Source: an uncultured Lentisphaeria bacterium
Lineage (GTDB): Bacteria; Verrucomicrobiota; Lentisphaeria; Victivallales; UBA1829
Direction of reading: 5' to 3'
Length of the DNA: 34,205 bases
Assembly: GCA_905197955.1 (NCBI GenBank)
Contig: CAJKAR010000044.1
Location: 1-34,205, forward strand
Numbering within the stretch: the first letter of the stretch is position 1; every line of letters starts with the position of its first letter. Below, one piece after another: positions 24,936 through 34,205 of the stretch. The notes under the pieces were generated by a model, which was not told the origin of the DNA, did no database searches, and was given only the letters and a program-made list of their open reading frames with translations. Both the position numbers and the translations under genes were made by a program.

Positions 24936-27900
24936 TCAGTAAATTTTTCATTGAACATCCCCGTTTCGCCATCGTGATCTCGCTGCTCTTCCTCCTGGCA
25001 GGAGGAATCGCGATCATGACACTGCCGGTTGCCCAGTACCCGAATATGACGCCTTCGCTGGTTCAGATTTCCACGACCTATCCCGGAGCCGATGCCGCAA
25101 CCGTTCAGAATACCGTGATCCAGCCGATCGAAGCTCAGATCAACGGAGTCAAACGGATGCTTTACATGAGTTCGACCGCAACGGACAGCGGTTCCGCCGT
25201 CATCAATGTCACATTCGACATCGGTACCGACGGAGACTCCAATACCGTCAACGTCCAGAACCGCGTGAACTGGGCGGAAGCGCAGCTGCCTTCGGAAGTG
25301 AAGCAGCAGGGAGTGATCGTCAAGGAAAAATCGGCAAACATGCTGATTATCATCTCGCTTACCTCGCCGAAAGGAACGCATGACGCACTGTATCTCAGCA
25401 ACTTCATGTCGAACTACATAAAGGACGAAATCGCGCGAATCCCCGGGGTTGGCGATGTCACCCAGTTCGGAGAACGCAAATACTCCATGCGCATCTGGCT
25501 GGATCCCGATCGTCTGGCCTCGCTGAACATCAGCGTGGATGAAGTGATTCAGGCGATTTCCAGCCAGAATATCCAGGTTTCCGCCGGAGCCATCGGGGAC
25601 TCGCCCAGCGACAGCAAGGCGCCGATGCGTCTCTCCATCAGCACCCAGGGCCGACTTTCCACTCCGGAAGAGTTCGGCAACATTGTGATCCGGGCGGAAA
25701 AGGATGGATCGCAAGTCAAGATCCGGAACGTCGCCAAAGTCGAAATGGGCGCGGAAAGCTATGCCAGCGATGCCAGAGTCAACGGAAAACCGGGAGCCCT
25801 GCTCGCCGTCTACCAGCTCAACGATGCAAACGGAATCCAGATCGCGAAACAGTGTCAGGAGAAACTGGCATATCTCAAAAAGACGGTATTCCCGGAGGAT
25901 CTGGAGTACGGAATTCAGTATGATACGACAAAATTCATCTCGGCATCCATTGAAGAGGTGGTTGTCACGCTGATTGAAGCGGTGCTGCTGGTGGTGCTTG
26001 TCACATTTCTCTTTCTGCAGGACTGGCGCGCCACACTGGTGCCGACGATCGCCATTCCGGTCTCGCTGGTGGGAACATTCGCGGCAATGTACGCCATGGG
26101 CTTCTCCATCAACCTGATTACGCTGTTCGGATTGATCCTCGCCATCGGGATTGTGGTGGATGATGCGATTGTCGTAATCGAAAACGTCAGCCGGATCATG
26201 GAGGAGGAGGGACTGCCGCCGAAGGAAGCGGCGGTCAAATCCATGCAGCAGGTGACATCGCCGATCATCGCCACGACCTCCGTGCTTCTCGCCATGTTCA
26301 TCCCGATCTGTTTCATGAGCGGAATCACCGGGGTGATGTACCGGCAGTTCGGACTGACGATTGCCGTCAGCGTCTTCATCTCCATGATCAACGCTCTGAC
26401 ACTGAGTCCGGCGCTCAGCGCCCTGATTCTGAAGCCGATGGACAGAAACAAACGCAAATTTTTCCTGTTCCGTTACTTTGATCTCTGTTTTGACAAACTC
26501 ACAAGCGGCTATACCGTTGTGGTCCGCTCCCTGCTCCGGAAGGTGGCGGTTACGGCGATTCTCTATGCCTGCCTGACGGCGTCGCTCTGGTGGCTCTACG
26601 GAATTCTCCCGACCGGATTTATTCCGGATGAGGACCAGGGAGCATTTTTCGTCAATCTCCAGCTGCCGGATGCCGCATCGCTGGACAGGACAAACGACGT
26701 CATGGCAAAAGTGCAGAAGATTCTCCAGGAAACCGACGGCGTTTCCGATGTGTTTTCCACAGCCGGCTACAACATCATCAACGGGGTGGCGGCTTCCAAC
26801 TGCGGATTTGCCGTTGCGATTCTGAAACCGTGGAAGGAGCGCCAGTCGCCGGACCTGCACCAGTTTGAAATCGTAAAGAAACTCTACGGGAAACTCGGAG
26901 CGATTCCCGAAGCGGCGGTGATTCCGTTCAATCTGCCGAGCGTCCCCGGAATCGGCACCACAGGCGGATTCTCATTCGTGCTGGAGGACCGCATGGGAAG
27001 CGATCCGCAGAGATTGCAGGCGGCTGTCAATGCGATTGTCGCCGAAGCGAACAAATCGCCGAAACTCCAGGCGGTCTTCTCGACTTTCCGGGCGAGTCTG
27101 CCGCAGCTCTATCTGGCAATCGACCGGGAAAAGGCGCTGAAAATGGATGTTCCGCTCTCCGGGATCAACTCCGCCCTTCAGTCCCTGTTCGGCTACCGCT
27201 ACGTCAACGACTTCAACCGGTACAGCAAAAACCTCAAGGTCGAAGTGCAGGCGCAGTCGAAATACCGCGATGGAGTGGACGATATCCCGAACATCCATAT
27301 CAAAAGCAATTCCGGGGAAATGGTTCCTCTGGGAGCCTTCACCTCCATTCAGAACAAATTTGTGCCGCAGTATCTCTCGCGCTACAATATGTATACCTCC
27401 GCAACGATCACAGGCTCATCCGCTCCCGGCGTAAGCACTGGAGAAGCCATGAAGGAGATGGAGCGCATCGCGGAACGCACCATGCCGTTCGGAATGACTT
27501 TCGACTGGACCGATATGTCCTATCAGGAAAAGCTCTCCTCAGGTCAGACCATCATCATTTTCGCGCTTGCGCTGGTATTCATCTATCTTTTCCTTGTTTC
27601 GCAATATGAAAGCTGGATGATTCCGCTCTCGGTGCTTCTCTCCGTACCGATCGCGCTGGCGGGGGCGCTGGTCTCACTTCTTGCGCTGTCGATCACCAAC
27701 AACATCTATACGCAGGTGGGATTCGTACTGCTCTTCGGCATCGCATGCAAAACGGCGATTCTGATTGTGGAGTTTGCAAAGGAGAATCACGAACAGGGAC
27801 TCTCCATTCGCGATGCGGCGGAAAAAGCAGCGAAACTCCGTTTCCGCGCCGTTCTGATGACTGCGATCTCCTTTATTCTGGGAACTTTCCCGCTGGTGGT

Positions 27901-28072
27901 CGCAACGGGAGCAGGAGCGGTCAGCCGCCGTTCGCTCGGTACGGCGGTCTTCGGCGGAATGCTGATCTCCGTCATTTTCGGAACGCTCCTCATTCCCGTT
28001 TTCTATGCCCTGATCCAGATCATCACGGAAAAGATGAAACGGAAACCCGTCCGGACCGAATCCGGAAATTGA
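24932..28072 (+). CDS. RND multidrug efflux pump (AcrB/MexB type, HAE1)
   Basis: The 1046-residue protein is an HAE1-type proton-driven inner-membrane transporter. It shows MISKFFIEHPRFAIVISLL at the N-terminus, the LPVAQYP motif, and GIVVDDAIVVIEN with the proton-relay pair D410/D411 (AcrB D407/D408), and FGIACKTAILIVEFAK with the essential lysine at K940 (AcrB K940); the usual Asn after that Lys is Thr. Two large periplasmic loops with the porter and funnel domains lie between. Its length matches AcrB. It is coupled to the adaptor by an ATGA overlap. There is no outer-membrane TolC-like gene nearby, so an external channel must be shared. The substrate is not evident; polyspecific export is the default guess. 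Confidence 0.96.
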   Translation: MISKFFIEHPRFAIVISLLFLLAGGIAIMTLPVAQYPNMTPSLVQISTTYPGADAATVQNTVIQPIEAQINGVKRMLYMSSTATDSGSAVINVTFDIGTDGDSNTVNVQNRVNWAEAQLPSEVKQQGVIVKEKSANMLIIISLTSPKGTHDALYLSNFMSNYIKDEIARIPGVGDVTQFGERKYSMRIWLDPDRLASLNISVDEVIQAISSQNIQVSAGAIGDSPSDSKAPMRLSISTQGRLSTPEEFGNIVIRAEKDGSQVKIRNVAKVEMGAESYASDARVNGKPGALLAVYQLNDANGIQIAKQCQEKLAYLKKTVFPEDLEYGIQYDTTKFISASIEEVVVTLIEAVLLVVLVTFLFLQDWRATLVPTIAIPVSLVGTFAAMYAMGFSINLITLFGLILAIGIVVDDAIVVIENVSRIMEEEGLPPKEAAVKSMQQVTSPIIATTSVLLAMFIPICFMSGITGVMYRQFGLTIAVSVFISMINALTLSPALSALILKPMDRNKRKFFLFRYFDLCFDKLTSGYTVVVRSLLRKVAVTAILYACLTASLWWLYGILPTGFIPDEDQGAFFVNLQLPDAASLDRTNDVMAKVQKILQETDGVSDVFSTAGYNIINGVAASNCGFAVAILKPWKERQSPDLHQFEIVKKLYGKLGAIPEAAVIPFNLPSVPGIGTTGGFSFVLEDRMGSDPQRLQAAVNAIVAEANKSPKLQAVFSTFRASLPQLYLAIDREKALKMDVPLSGINSALQSLFGYRYVNDFNRYSKNLKVEVQAQSKYRDGVDDIPNIHIKSNSGEMVPLGAFTSIQNKFVPQYLSRYNMYTSATITGSSAPGVSTGEAMKEMERIAERTMPFGMTFDWTDMSYQEKLSSGQTIIIFALALVFIYLFLVSQYESWMIPLSVLLSVPIALAGALVSLLALSITNNIYTQVGFVLLFGIACKTAILIVEFAKENHEQGLSIRDAAEKAAKLRFRAVLMTAISFILGTFPLVVATGAGAVSRRSLGTAVFGGMLISVIFGTLLIPVFYALIQIITEKMKRKPVRTESGN

Positions 28073-28179
28073 CGGCAAATTCCTCCGGACCGTCAGAAGA
28101 GGCCAATGCGATCCCCCTTCCCTCTTCCGCTCCGGAGGAAACAGAAGATCACCGGCAGAAACAGGATTCCGGAATAGTT

Positions 28180-28195
28180 AAAATTACTTAATTTT
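28180..28195. promoter_or_regulatory. AT-rich palindrome upstream of the FHA-MoxR operon
   Basis: AAAATTA and TAATTTT (28180-28186, 28189-28195) form a perfect inverted repeat with a 2-base centre, about 25 bp upstream of the -35. It could be an operator; followed by T it could also weakly end the RND transcript. The other bases between 28073 and 28311 show a GC-rich inverted repeat CTCCGGA/TCCGGAG at about 28083 and 28131, and no gene. Confidence 0.3.
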
Positions 28196-28220
28196 TCTTA
28201 AAAAAGAGACTCTTTCCCGC

Positions 28221-28248
28221 TTGAAAAACAGGGTTTTATGTTTATAGT
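28221..28248 (+). promoter_or_regulatory. Promoter of the FHA-MoxR operon
   Basis: TTGAAA (28221-28226) and TATAGT (28243-28248) with a 16-base spacer. Both boxes match the sigma70 consensus at five of six positions. AAAGGG (28301-28306) precedes the ATG at 28312. Confidence 0.65.
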
Positions 28249-28311
28249 TCCATAACCATAAAGGAAAGTCACGACACCTGGTTCCAGAGAGAGACAGGAG
28301 AAAGGGTTGCC

Positions 28312-29642
<1,331 letters not shown>

Positions 29643-29646
<4 letters not shown>

Positions 29647-30869
29647 GGATTGCCCTCCCGACGATTCACGGCGGATTGTTTGTTCTTGCCGCGATCATCA
29701 GTCTTGCAGTAGCCTATGTCAATGTCGGACTGGCCACGGCGCTGGTGGCAGCGGTGCTGACAGCCATTGCCGTCTCCAGTTTCATCATGGCGCAGTTCTC
29801 TTTGTTCGGCATCGAGCTGACACGGGAGACCATGATGGATACCACCTGCAATACAAAAACGACTCTGCCGCTGCGAATTGCAAACCGCAGCAGATTTTTC
29901 CGTCAGGGCGTTGTCATTTCGGAGAAATCGGAAATGTTTCCCGGCGGCCGCCTGAACATTGCGGTCCGTCCGCTGCGCCCGCGAGAAAGCCTCATGATCC
30001 CCCGAAGCGTCCGGCTGATTCATCGAGGTCACTTTTCCCTGAACCGGATCTGTGTCTATGGAGGAGATCCGGCGGGGATTTTCCGCAAAACAAAGATTTT
30101 TCATCTGCCGGGCGATATTCTTGTCTCTCCGCGTGTGGCGGACATTCCTTCGCTGACCTTGCGCCAGAACCGGAAAGTCATGCCGGGACACGATGGCAGA
30201 CCGCTCGGCATTGCCGGACTCGGAAGTGATTTCTTCGGAATCCGTCCCTATCGCCACGGCGATGAAATGCGATTCGTACACTGGAAATCCACGGCGGCAA
30301 AGCAGCATCTCATGGTGATGGAGATGGAGGCAAGCACCGTTGACCGTGTCGCAATCGTTCTGGACACCAGCGCGCCGGACATCGGAATCGACGAATATGA
30401 AAACAACTTCGAATTTCTTATCAGTATTGCCGCCACCATTACCAACTACCTGAGCAGCATCTACTGTTTTCTGAGTTTCTTTGCCAATATCAGCGAGGAA
30501 CAGATCGCGGACATCCACGGTGATGCGACCGGAGTCAAACGCAGAATTCTCTCGGTCCTCACGGAACTGCGTCCGACGGAAACAAAATTTGAAACCCTGC
30601 TGTCCAACGCTCTGGAAACGATGGAACCCGGGACCGTGCTGTATGTTCTTTCCATGTCGTATTCCCCGAAACTGGTTTCAGCGCTGGATCTGCTCTCCGA
30701 GCACCATGTGCATATTCACTGGCTCTACGCGCCGAAAATCAATTTCCCGTATATCGACGCGGAAACTCCGCTGGTACTCACGCCGGCAAAAATCAAAATT
30801 GACAAGCAGCGCCAGAATATCCCGATCGTTCTCTCGTGTCAATCCCGGATCGAGGATGTGTTGAACTGA
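29643..30869 (+). CDS. DUF58 domain protein
   Basis: The 408-residue product has two N-terminal membrane helices (about 8-55), then a beta-rich region and the DUF58 signature FFGIRPYRHGDEMRFVHWKSTAAKQHLMVMEME, which has a VWA-like fold that can hold a metal in its MIDAS-like site; VLDTSAPD resembles the MIDAS strand (D-x-S-x). DUF58 proteins are the standard partner of MoxR ATPases and of membrane transglutaminases. The start overlaps the MoxR gene by ATGA; the transglutaminase follows after 6 bp. Its role as adaptor between the ATPase and the transglutaminase is an inference. Confidence 0.9.
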
Positions 30870-30875
30870 GGATGT

Positions 30876-33398
30876 ATGGAACGGATGAAACTTTTTAAAC
30901 GCATCAAACAGTTTTTTGCAGACTGGCGCGAAAACGCCAGAACAAAGATCGTGGATACCTCCCATCTGCGGAAAATGCCCGAACGCGGCCCCCTGCACTG
31001 GGTTTACACCCTTCTGTATGCAGTCGCCATGGTTGCGGTGCTCTGGCAGCACTGCCATCCGTTCATTACGATTCTGATTCTGGCGATGATCCTTCCCCTT
31101 TCCATTCCCGCTTATATTCCGTATGCAAAATTCGGATTTTCCGGACGCTTCATTCTTCAGCTATGCATTGTCATATTTGCTCTGGCGTGGACCTTCTACC
31201 GCATCAAGACGGGGGTCACGGTGGACAAGACTGCGGTTGAACTGATCGGAGTCGCCGCGACGACCTTCCTCATGGGCAGGCGCAACCGGGATTACGGATA
31301 TCTCTTTCTCATCAGTCTGTTTCTGATGATCTACGGAGCCCTGCTGCCGCGTATTTTATATCTTCTCCTGCTGGGCGGAGCGATTGTACTGATTCTGGCG
31401 ATTCTGTATTACAAGCGTCCGGTCAACCTTTCCGGCGATCCGGACATCAAAATGCCGGAATTCCGTTTCCGTCAGACCTGGTTCTTTTTCCTGTGTCATA
31501 TTCTCATGGCGCTGATCCTGTTTTTTCTGGTGTTCAGCCTGATTCCGACCAGACCGACCAGAACAAAAGGCGCATTCGAAGTCTCCTTCCTGACCGACAA
31601 GGATGCCTTCACGCCTCCCAGTATGCAGAAATGGCTCCGGGGTGACAATATTAAAATTGACTCGAAAGCACCGATCTTCATCCGTCACAGTTCAAAACCG
31701 GATACTCTCGACAATTCCGGTAAACCGATGAACGTCACCAACTCCAATGCGCCAGCCCAGGCGCAGGGCAACGGATCGGGTTCAACTCAGGGAGAGGATC
31801 TCGTCTTCTCGGTCAAAATGCCGGTGAAACTATACCATCTGGTTCAGCTCTACGATATCTACAACGGCACTTCGTGGACCCTTTCCCCGCAGTTGAAAAA
31901 CGGCTCTCAGCGAAGACTGCCGAAGCAGCTCAGACTGCCAGCCTTTCATGATATCGAAGCAAATTACACGGTTCAAAAATGGATCTCACCGAAGCTCTTC
32001 GCTCCTTTCCGTCCGCTCATGTTCAGCGCAACGGATAATGTGGAAAGCATCCGGATCTTCCAGAACACCTTCTTCAACGCGGAACTCTATGGCCGCCAGT
32101 ACCCGCGCCTTCCGTTCAAATACAAAGTGACAAGCCGGATTTTCCTGCCGCTCGATCAGCAGGAGATCAAACCGGATGATAAACGGAAAACGGTCTACTG
32201 GCTCGAACGGATTCCCACAAGACATTATCTTCAACTCCCCCGGAAAAAAATATCGAAAAGACTTTCCGAACTTGTCAAAAATCTCACAAAGGATGTCAAG
32301 GATCCCTATCGCAAGGCCATCCTTTTACGAGACTATCTCCGGGAGAATTTCAATTACAAACTCTATGCGGAAAAACCGCCGGCAAATCGGGAACTGGCAG
32401 ACTTCTTCCTCTTTGATCTCAAAGAGGGACACTGCGAATATTTTGCAACGACTCTTGCCGTCATGGCGCGTCTTGCCGGACTTCCCGCCCGGATCGCAAC
32501 CGGCTTCTCGCCGGGAAATTACAACACGCTCACCAATGCGTTCGATGTCTACGAATACCATGCTCATGCATGGACTCAGATCTTCTTCGACGACAAAGGA
32601 TGGCTGACATTCGATGCCACTCCGCCGCAGAACATTATTTCCCGTACCACTCCGCTGGGAATCGGTATGCTCCGCGATCCTTTCGGCGATGAATGGAAAA
32701 TCTCTCCGCCCGAACTGACACAGGCCACGGTCAATTATCTCAAACAGGCGATTCTGGAAACGGAAAAAGAGAAAAAAGAGGAGTTTTCTAAAGTCGATGA
32801 ACTGATCGCCGCCGCACTGAACAAGGAGGAAGTCAAAGGCAAGGATGCCGTCAAAAAGAAGCCGGAACAGGCTAAAAAGAAGCCTGAAAACTGGATCGGG
32901 AAAACCAATGCTCTGTTGAAAAAAATCAATAATGCCATTGGCGATTCCATCGCATCCGTCCGGACCTATCTGACAGAAAACTGGAAAATCTCACTGCCGC
33001 TAGCTATCGTTGTGCTGTCTCTGCTCATCACGCTGAAAATGGTGATTGTTCAGATCCGCCAGAGAAATCTGCTGAAACGGGCTCTGCAATACCTCTCTCA
33101 GGCTTCCGATCCGAACACAGACAACGCTCACAGAATCCGCTGCATGTATTACTGCGTCAGACTCCTGCTGAAACGAGCAAACCTGCCAAGAGTGAAAAAT
33201 CAGGAACTCCTCGCTTACGCGGAATCCCTTAAAAACACCGATCCGGAACTCTCTCAGGATACCCTTTTCCTCTTCGCTCAGTTCTACATGGTTGAATACG
33301 GAGACTATCACCCGGATCTCTTTGAAACGGAAAATGCTCTCAATCGAACAAACGATATCAAGAACGCTGTGTTCCGAATAATCCGCGCGCCGAAATAA
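30876..33398 (+). CDS. TgpA-like membrane transglutaminase
   Basis: This 840-residue protein has an N-terminal block of about six membrane helices (about 40-230), an extracytoplasmic transglutaminase-like domain (about 450-600), and one more membrane helix near residue 710 before a cytoplasmic tail. The catalytic triad is seen as C520 in GHCEYFATTLAVMARLAGLPAR, H564 in HAHAWTQI and D580 in TFDATPP. The C-terminal tail resembles DUF4129. This DUF3488-transglutaminase-DUF4129 order is that of Pseudomonas TgpA, an essential periplasmic protein probably acting in envelope processing. A lysine-rich segment lies before the last helix (about 635-680). GAGG eight bases before the ATG is the ribosome site. 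It is the last gene of the FHA-MoxR operon. The 3' end overlaps the opposing deoxyribosyltransferase gene by 41 bp. Confidence 0.92.
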   Translation: MERMKLFKRIKQFFADWRENARTKIVDTSHLRKMPERGPLHWVYTLLYAVAMVAVLWQHCHPFITILILAMILPLSIPAYIPYAKFGFSGRFILQLCIVIFALAWTFYRIKTGVTVDKTAVELIGVAATTFLMGRRNRDYGYLFLISLFLMIYGALLPRILYLLLLGGAIVLILAILYYKRPVNLSGDPDIKMPEFRFRQTWFFFLCHILMALILFFLVFSLIPTRPTRTKGAFEVSFLTDKDAFTPPSMQKWLRGDNIKIDSKAPIFIRHSSKPDTLDNSGKPMNVTNSNAPAQAQGNGSGSTQGEDLVFSVKMPVKLYHLVQLYDIYNGTSWTLSPQLKNGSQRRLPKQLRLPAFHDIEANYTVQKWISPKLFAPFRPLMFSATDNVESIRIFQNTFFNAELYGRQYPRLPFKYKVTSRIFLPLDQQEIKPDDKRKTVYWLERIPTRHYLQLPRKKISKRLSELVKNLTKDVKDPYRKAILLRDYLRENFNYKLYAEKPPANRELADFFLFDLKEGHCEYFATTLAVMARLAGLPARIATGFSPGNYNTLTNAFDVYEYHAHAWTQIFFDDKGWLTFDATPPQNIISRTTPLGIGMLRDPFGDEWKISPPELTQATVNYLKQAILETEKEKKEEFSKVDELIAAALNKEEVKGKDAVKKKPEQAKKKPENWIGKTNALLKKINNAIGDSIASVRTYLTENWKISLPLAIVVLSLLITLKMVIVQIRQRNLLKRALQYLSQASDPNTDNAHRIRCMYYCVRLLLKRANLPRVKNQELLAYAESLKNTDPELSQDTLFLFAQFYMVEYGDYHPDLFETENALNRTNDIKNAVFRIIRAPK

Positions 33399-34020
33399 CA
33401 GACGAAATTCGGCGAGCATCAAACTGTCGCGGCAGCGTACCGCCACAGATCCGGATAAAATGACGGTATGTACGCTCCGCATCTTCCCGGTTCTCAAAAC
33501 AGGACGGCTCTTTCATGACATCATCAAATGAAGCAATCAGAATTCCGCTCAGCTCATCGTAAAAGGATTTCAGCCCGGACAGAGTTGCAACACCATCTCG
33601 GAAATGTTTCTGATACAGCTCCATCGCACCAGCGGAAATCACTCTCGTATGAGGATAACCGGAACACATCAGGTTCCAGTCCTCTCCATCCGCATTCTGA
33701 TCCCCCGCGGAACGAAAGTCCGTCCGGAGAAGAACACACGGAATATCCAGAAAACGAGCGGCTAAAAACTCCGCAACAGTACCGGAATCCAAGTCGGAAC
33801 CATCAAAATTGAACAACGCCAGCTGCGATTCCAGAAGCATCCGGTAATCGTTGTCGCGAATCTCCAGCGGCGACGGGCGAAGCTGATTCTCCTCCCGCTG
33901 CGGCAACTTTGCTAAATATTTTCCCTCAGAATTCTCACAAATCGACTCCGCAAGAAGATGATTCCCTATCACATCCTTATGACAAAATAACGAACCGGCA
34001 AAATAATAATGAATACTCAT
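33358..34020 (-). CDS. Nucleoside 2-deoxyribosyltransferase family protein
   Basis: From the ATG at 34020 (AAAGAG upstream) the protein has 220 residues; an open frame reaches 34074, but homology begins with IHYYFAGSLF. The family (PF05014) cleaves or exchanges the N-glycosidic bond of deoxynucleosides through a covalent Glu. Typical features are YFAG at the N-terminus, D73 in FNFDG, and DSGTVAEFLAARF with E84 as likely nucleophile, followed by VLLRTDFR. The C-terminal 80 residues (CGGTLPRQFDAR) are longer than in the classical 150-170-residue transferases. It stands alone on the minus strand with its own promoter and converges on the transglutaminase gene. A role in nucleotide salvage or in hydrolysis of damaged nucleotides is possible. 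Confidence 0.82.
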   Translation of the reverse strand: MSIHYYFAGSLFCHKDVIGNHLLAESICENSEGKYLAKLPQREENQLRPSPLEIRDNDYRMLLESQLALFNFDGSDLDSGTVAEFLAARFLDIPCVLLRTDFRSAGDQNADGEDWNLMCSGYPHTRVISAGAMELYQKHFRDGVATLSGLKSFYDELSGILIASFDDVMKEPSCFENREDAERTYRHFIRICGGTLPRQFDARRISSVISARGLFGTQRS

Positions 34021-34045
34021 GCTCTTTCCCTTCCATTTTTCGAGT

Positions 34046-34074
34046 AAAATAGGTCTTGTATAAAATAAAAGCAA
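34046..34074 (-). promoter_or_regulatory. Promoter of the deoxyribosyltransferase gene
   Basis: On the minus strand TTGCTT (34069-34074) and TATTTT (34046-34051) lie 17 bases apart, about 25 bp before the ATG at 34020. Confidence 0.5.
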
Positions 34075-34142
34075 ATCATTTTTCTTAAAATTCTTCCTTA
34101 TGAAACTCGTTCACTCTTTTATTTTCTTTCTGGCGGGAGTTT

Positions 34143-34197
34143 GGGTTGGGGGCTTCTCGCCCCCAACACCCCTCGGCAGGACCCACCCGGGCCCTGC
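34143..34197. repeat. Two tandem GC-rich hairpins at the window edge
   Basis: The first hairpin pairs GTTGGGGGC (34145-34153) with GCCCCCAAC (34159-34167) around TTCTC. The second pairs GCAGGACCC (34176-34184) with GGGCCCTGC (34189-34197) around ACCC with one mismatch. The block is far richer in GC than its AT-rich surroundings and runs to the window end. An ATG at 34100 opens a frame through it (35 residues to the edge, no stop) but has no family resemblance. It looks like a dispersed palindromic repeat; the window has no second copy to confirm this. Confidence 0.5.
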
Positions 34198-34205
34198 ACC
34201 CTGCG

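Noticed and set aside
34100..34205. A partial gene starting MKLVHSFIFFLAG
   Set aside because: After the hydrophobic start it runs through the GC-rich hairpins and becomes Pro/Gly-rich with no family likeness; there is no clear ribosome site.

Overview
The window reads as chromosomal DNA of a Gram-negative bacterium of the PVC superphylum, most likely Lentisphaerota (Victivallis-like). This is an inference from three things: a pseudopilin with an exact H-X9-DG motif next to a carbohydrate-active enzyme, AraC-type regulators paired with large glycosidases, and a UroD-fold protein beside a GH106-like gene. Lipoproteins, an RND pump and an Arn-type envelope gene pair show an outer membrane. About 19 genes can be supported, plus one truncated gene and one gene with a frameshifted end. 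I saw no tRNA, rRNA, CRISPR array or insertion sequence.

Layout. 37-4463: an AraC-type regulator that has lost its DNA-binding domain (minus), a divergent H-X9-DG pseudopilin, and a secreted clan GH-A-type glycosidase whose CBM9-like C-terminus is cut by a one-base frameshift; a 12-bp perfect hairpin sits over the ancestral stop. 4640-10407: a run of four genes, fmt, rng (RNase E/G), arnB and an ArnT-like GT-C transferase, with ATGA overlaps at two junctions and an intrinsic terminator at the end. 10469-14107: ppdK (pyruvate phosphate dikinase) with a 100-residue lysine/alanine-rich tail, preceded by a small lipoprotein, both minus strand, with their own promoter and terminator. 14104-18245: an AraC regulator divergent from a 1003-residue GH106-like hydrolase, with a clear terminator. 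18278-22343, minus strand: a UroD-like protein, a UvrD/PcrA helicase and an archaeal-type IMP cyclohydrolase (purO); purO and the helicase are 6 bp apart. 22478-28072: a DUF1015/SerK-like gene, then an RND membrane-fusion lipoprotein and RND pump. 28221-33398: an FHA-MoxR fusion, a DUF58 protein and a TgpA-like membrane transglutaminase. 33358-34020, minus strand: a nucleoside 2-deoxyribosyltransferase that converges on and overlaps the transglutaminase gene. 34143-34197: two tandem GC-rich hairpins at the window edge.

How the genes work together. The two AraC/glycosidase loci look like independently regulated polysaccharide or glycoside use modules. arnB and the ArnT-like gene probably make and transfer an amino sugar onto a surface glycan or lipid A, but the remaining Arn steps are not here. 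The MoxR-DUF58-transglutaminase operon is a known three-part arrangement; what is unusual is the FHA phosphopeptide-binding domain fused to the MoxR ATPase. The most unexpected single feature is the histone-H1-like tail on the central-metabolism enzyme PPDK. No wholly new system is demonstrated; the strongest leads are the PPDK tail, the FHA-MoxR operon, the arnB-arnT pair and the terminal hairpin element.
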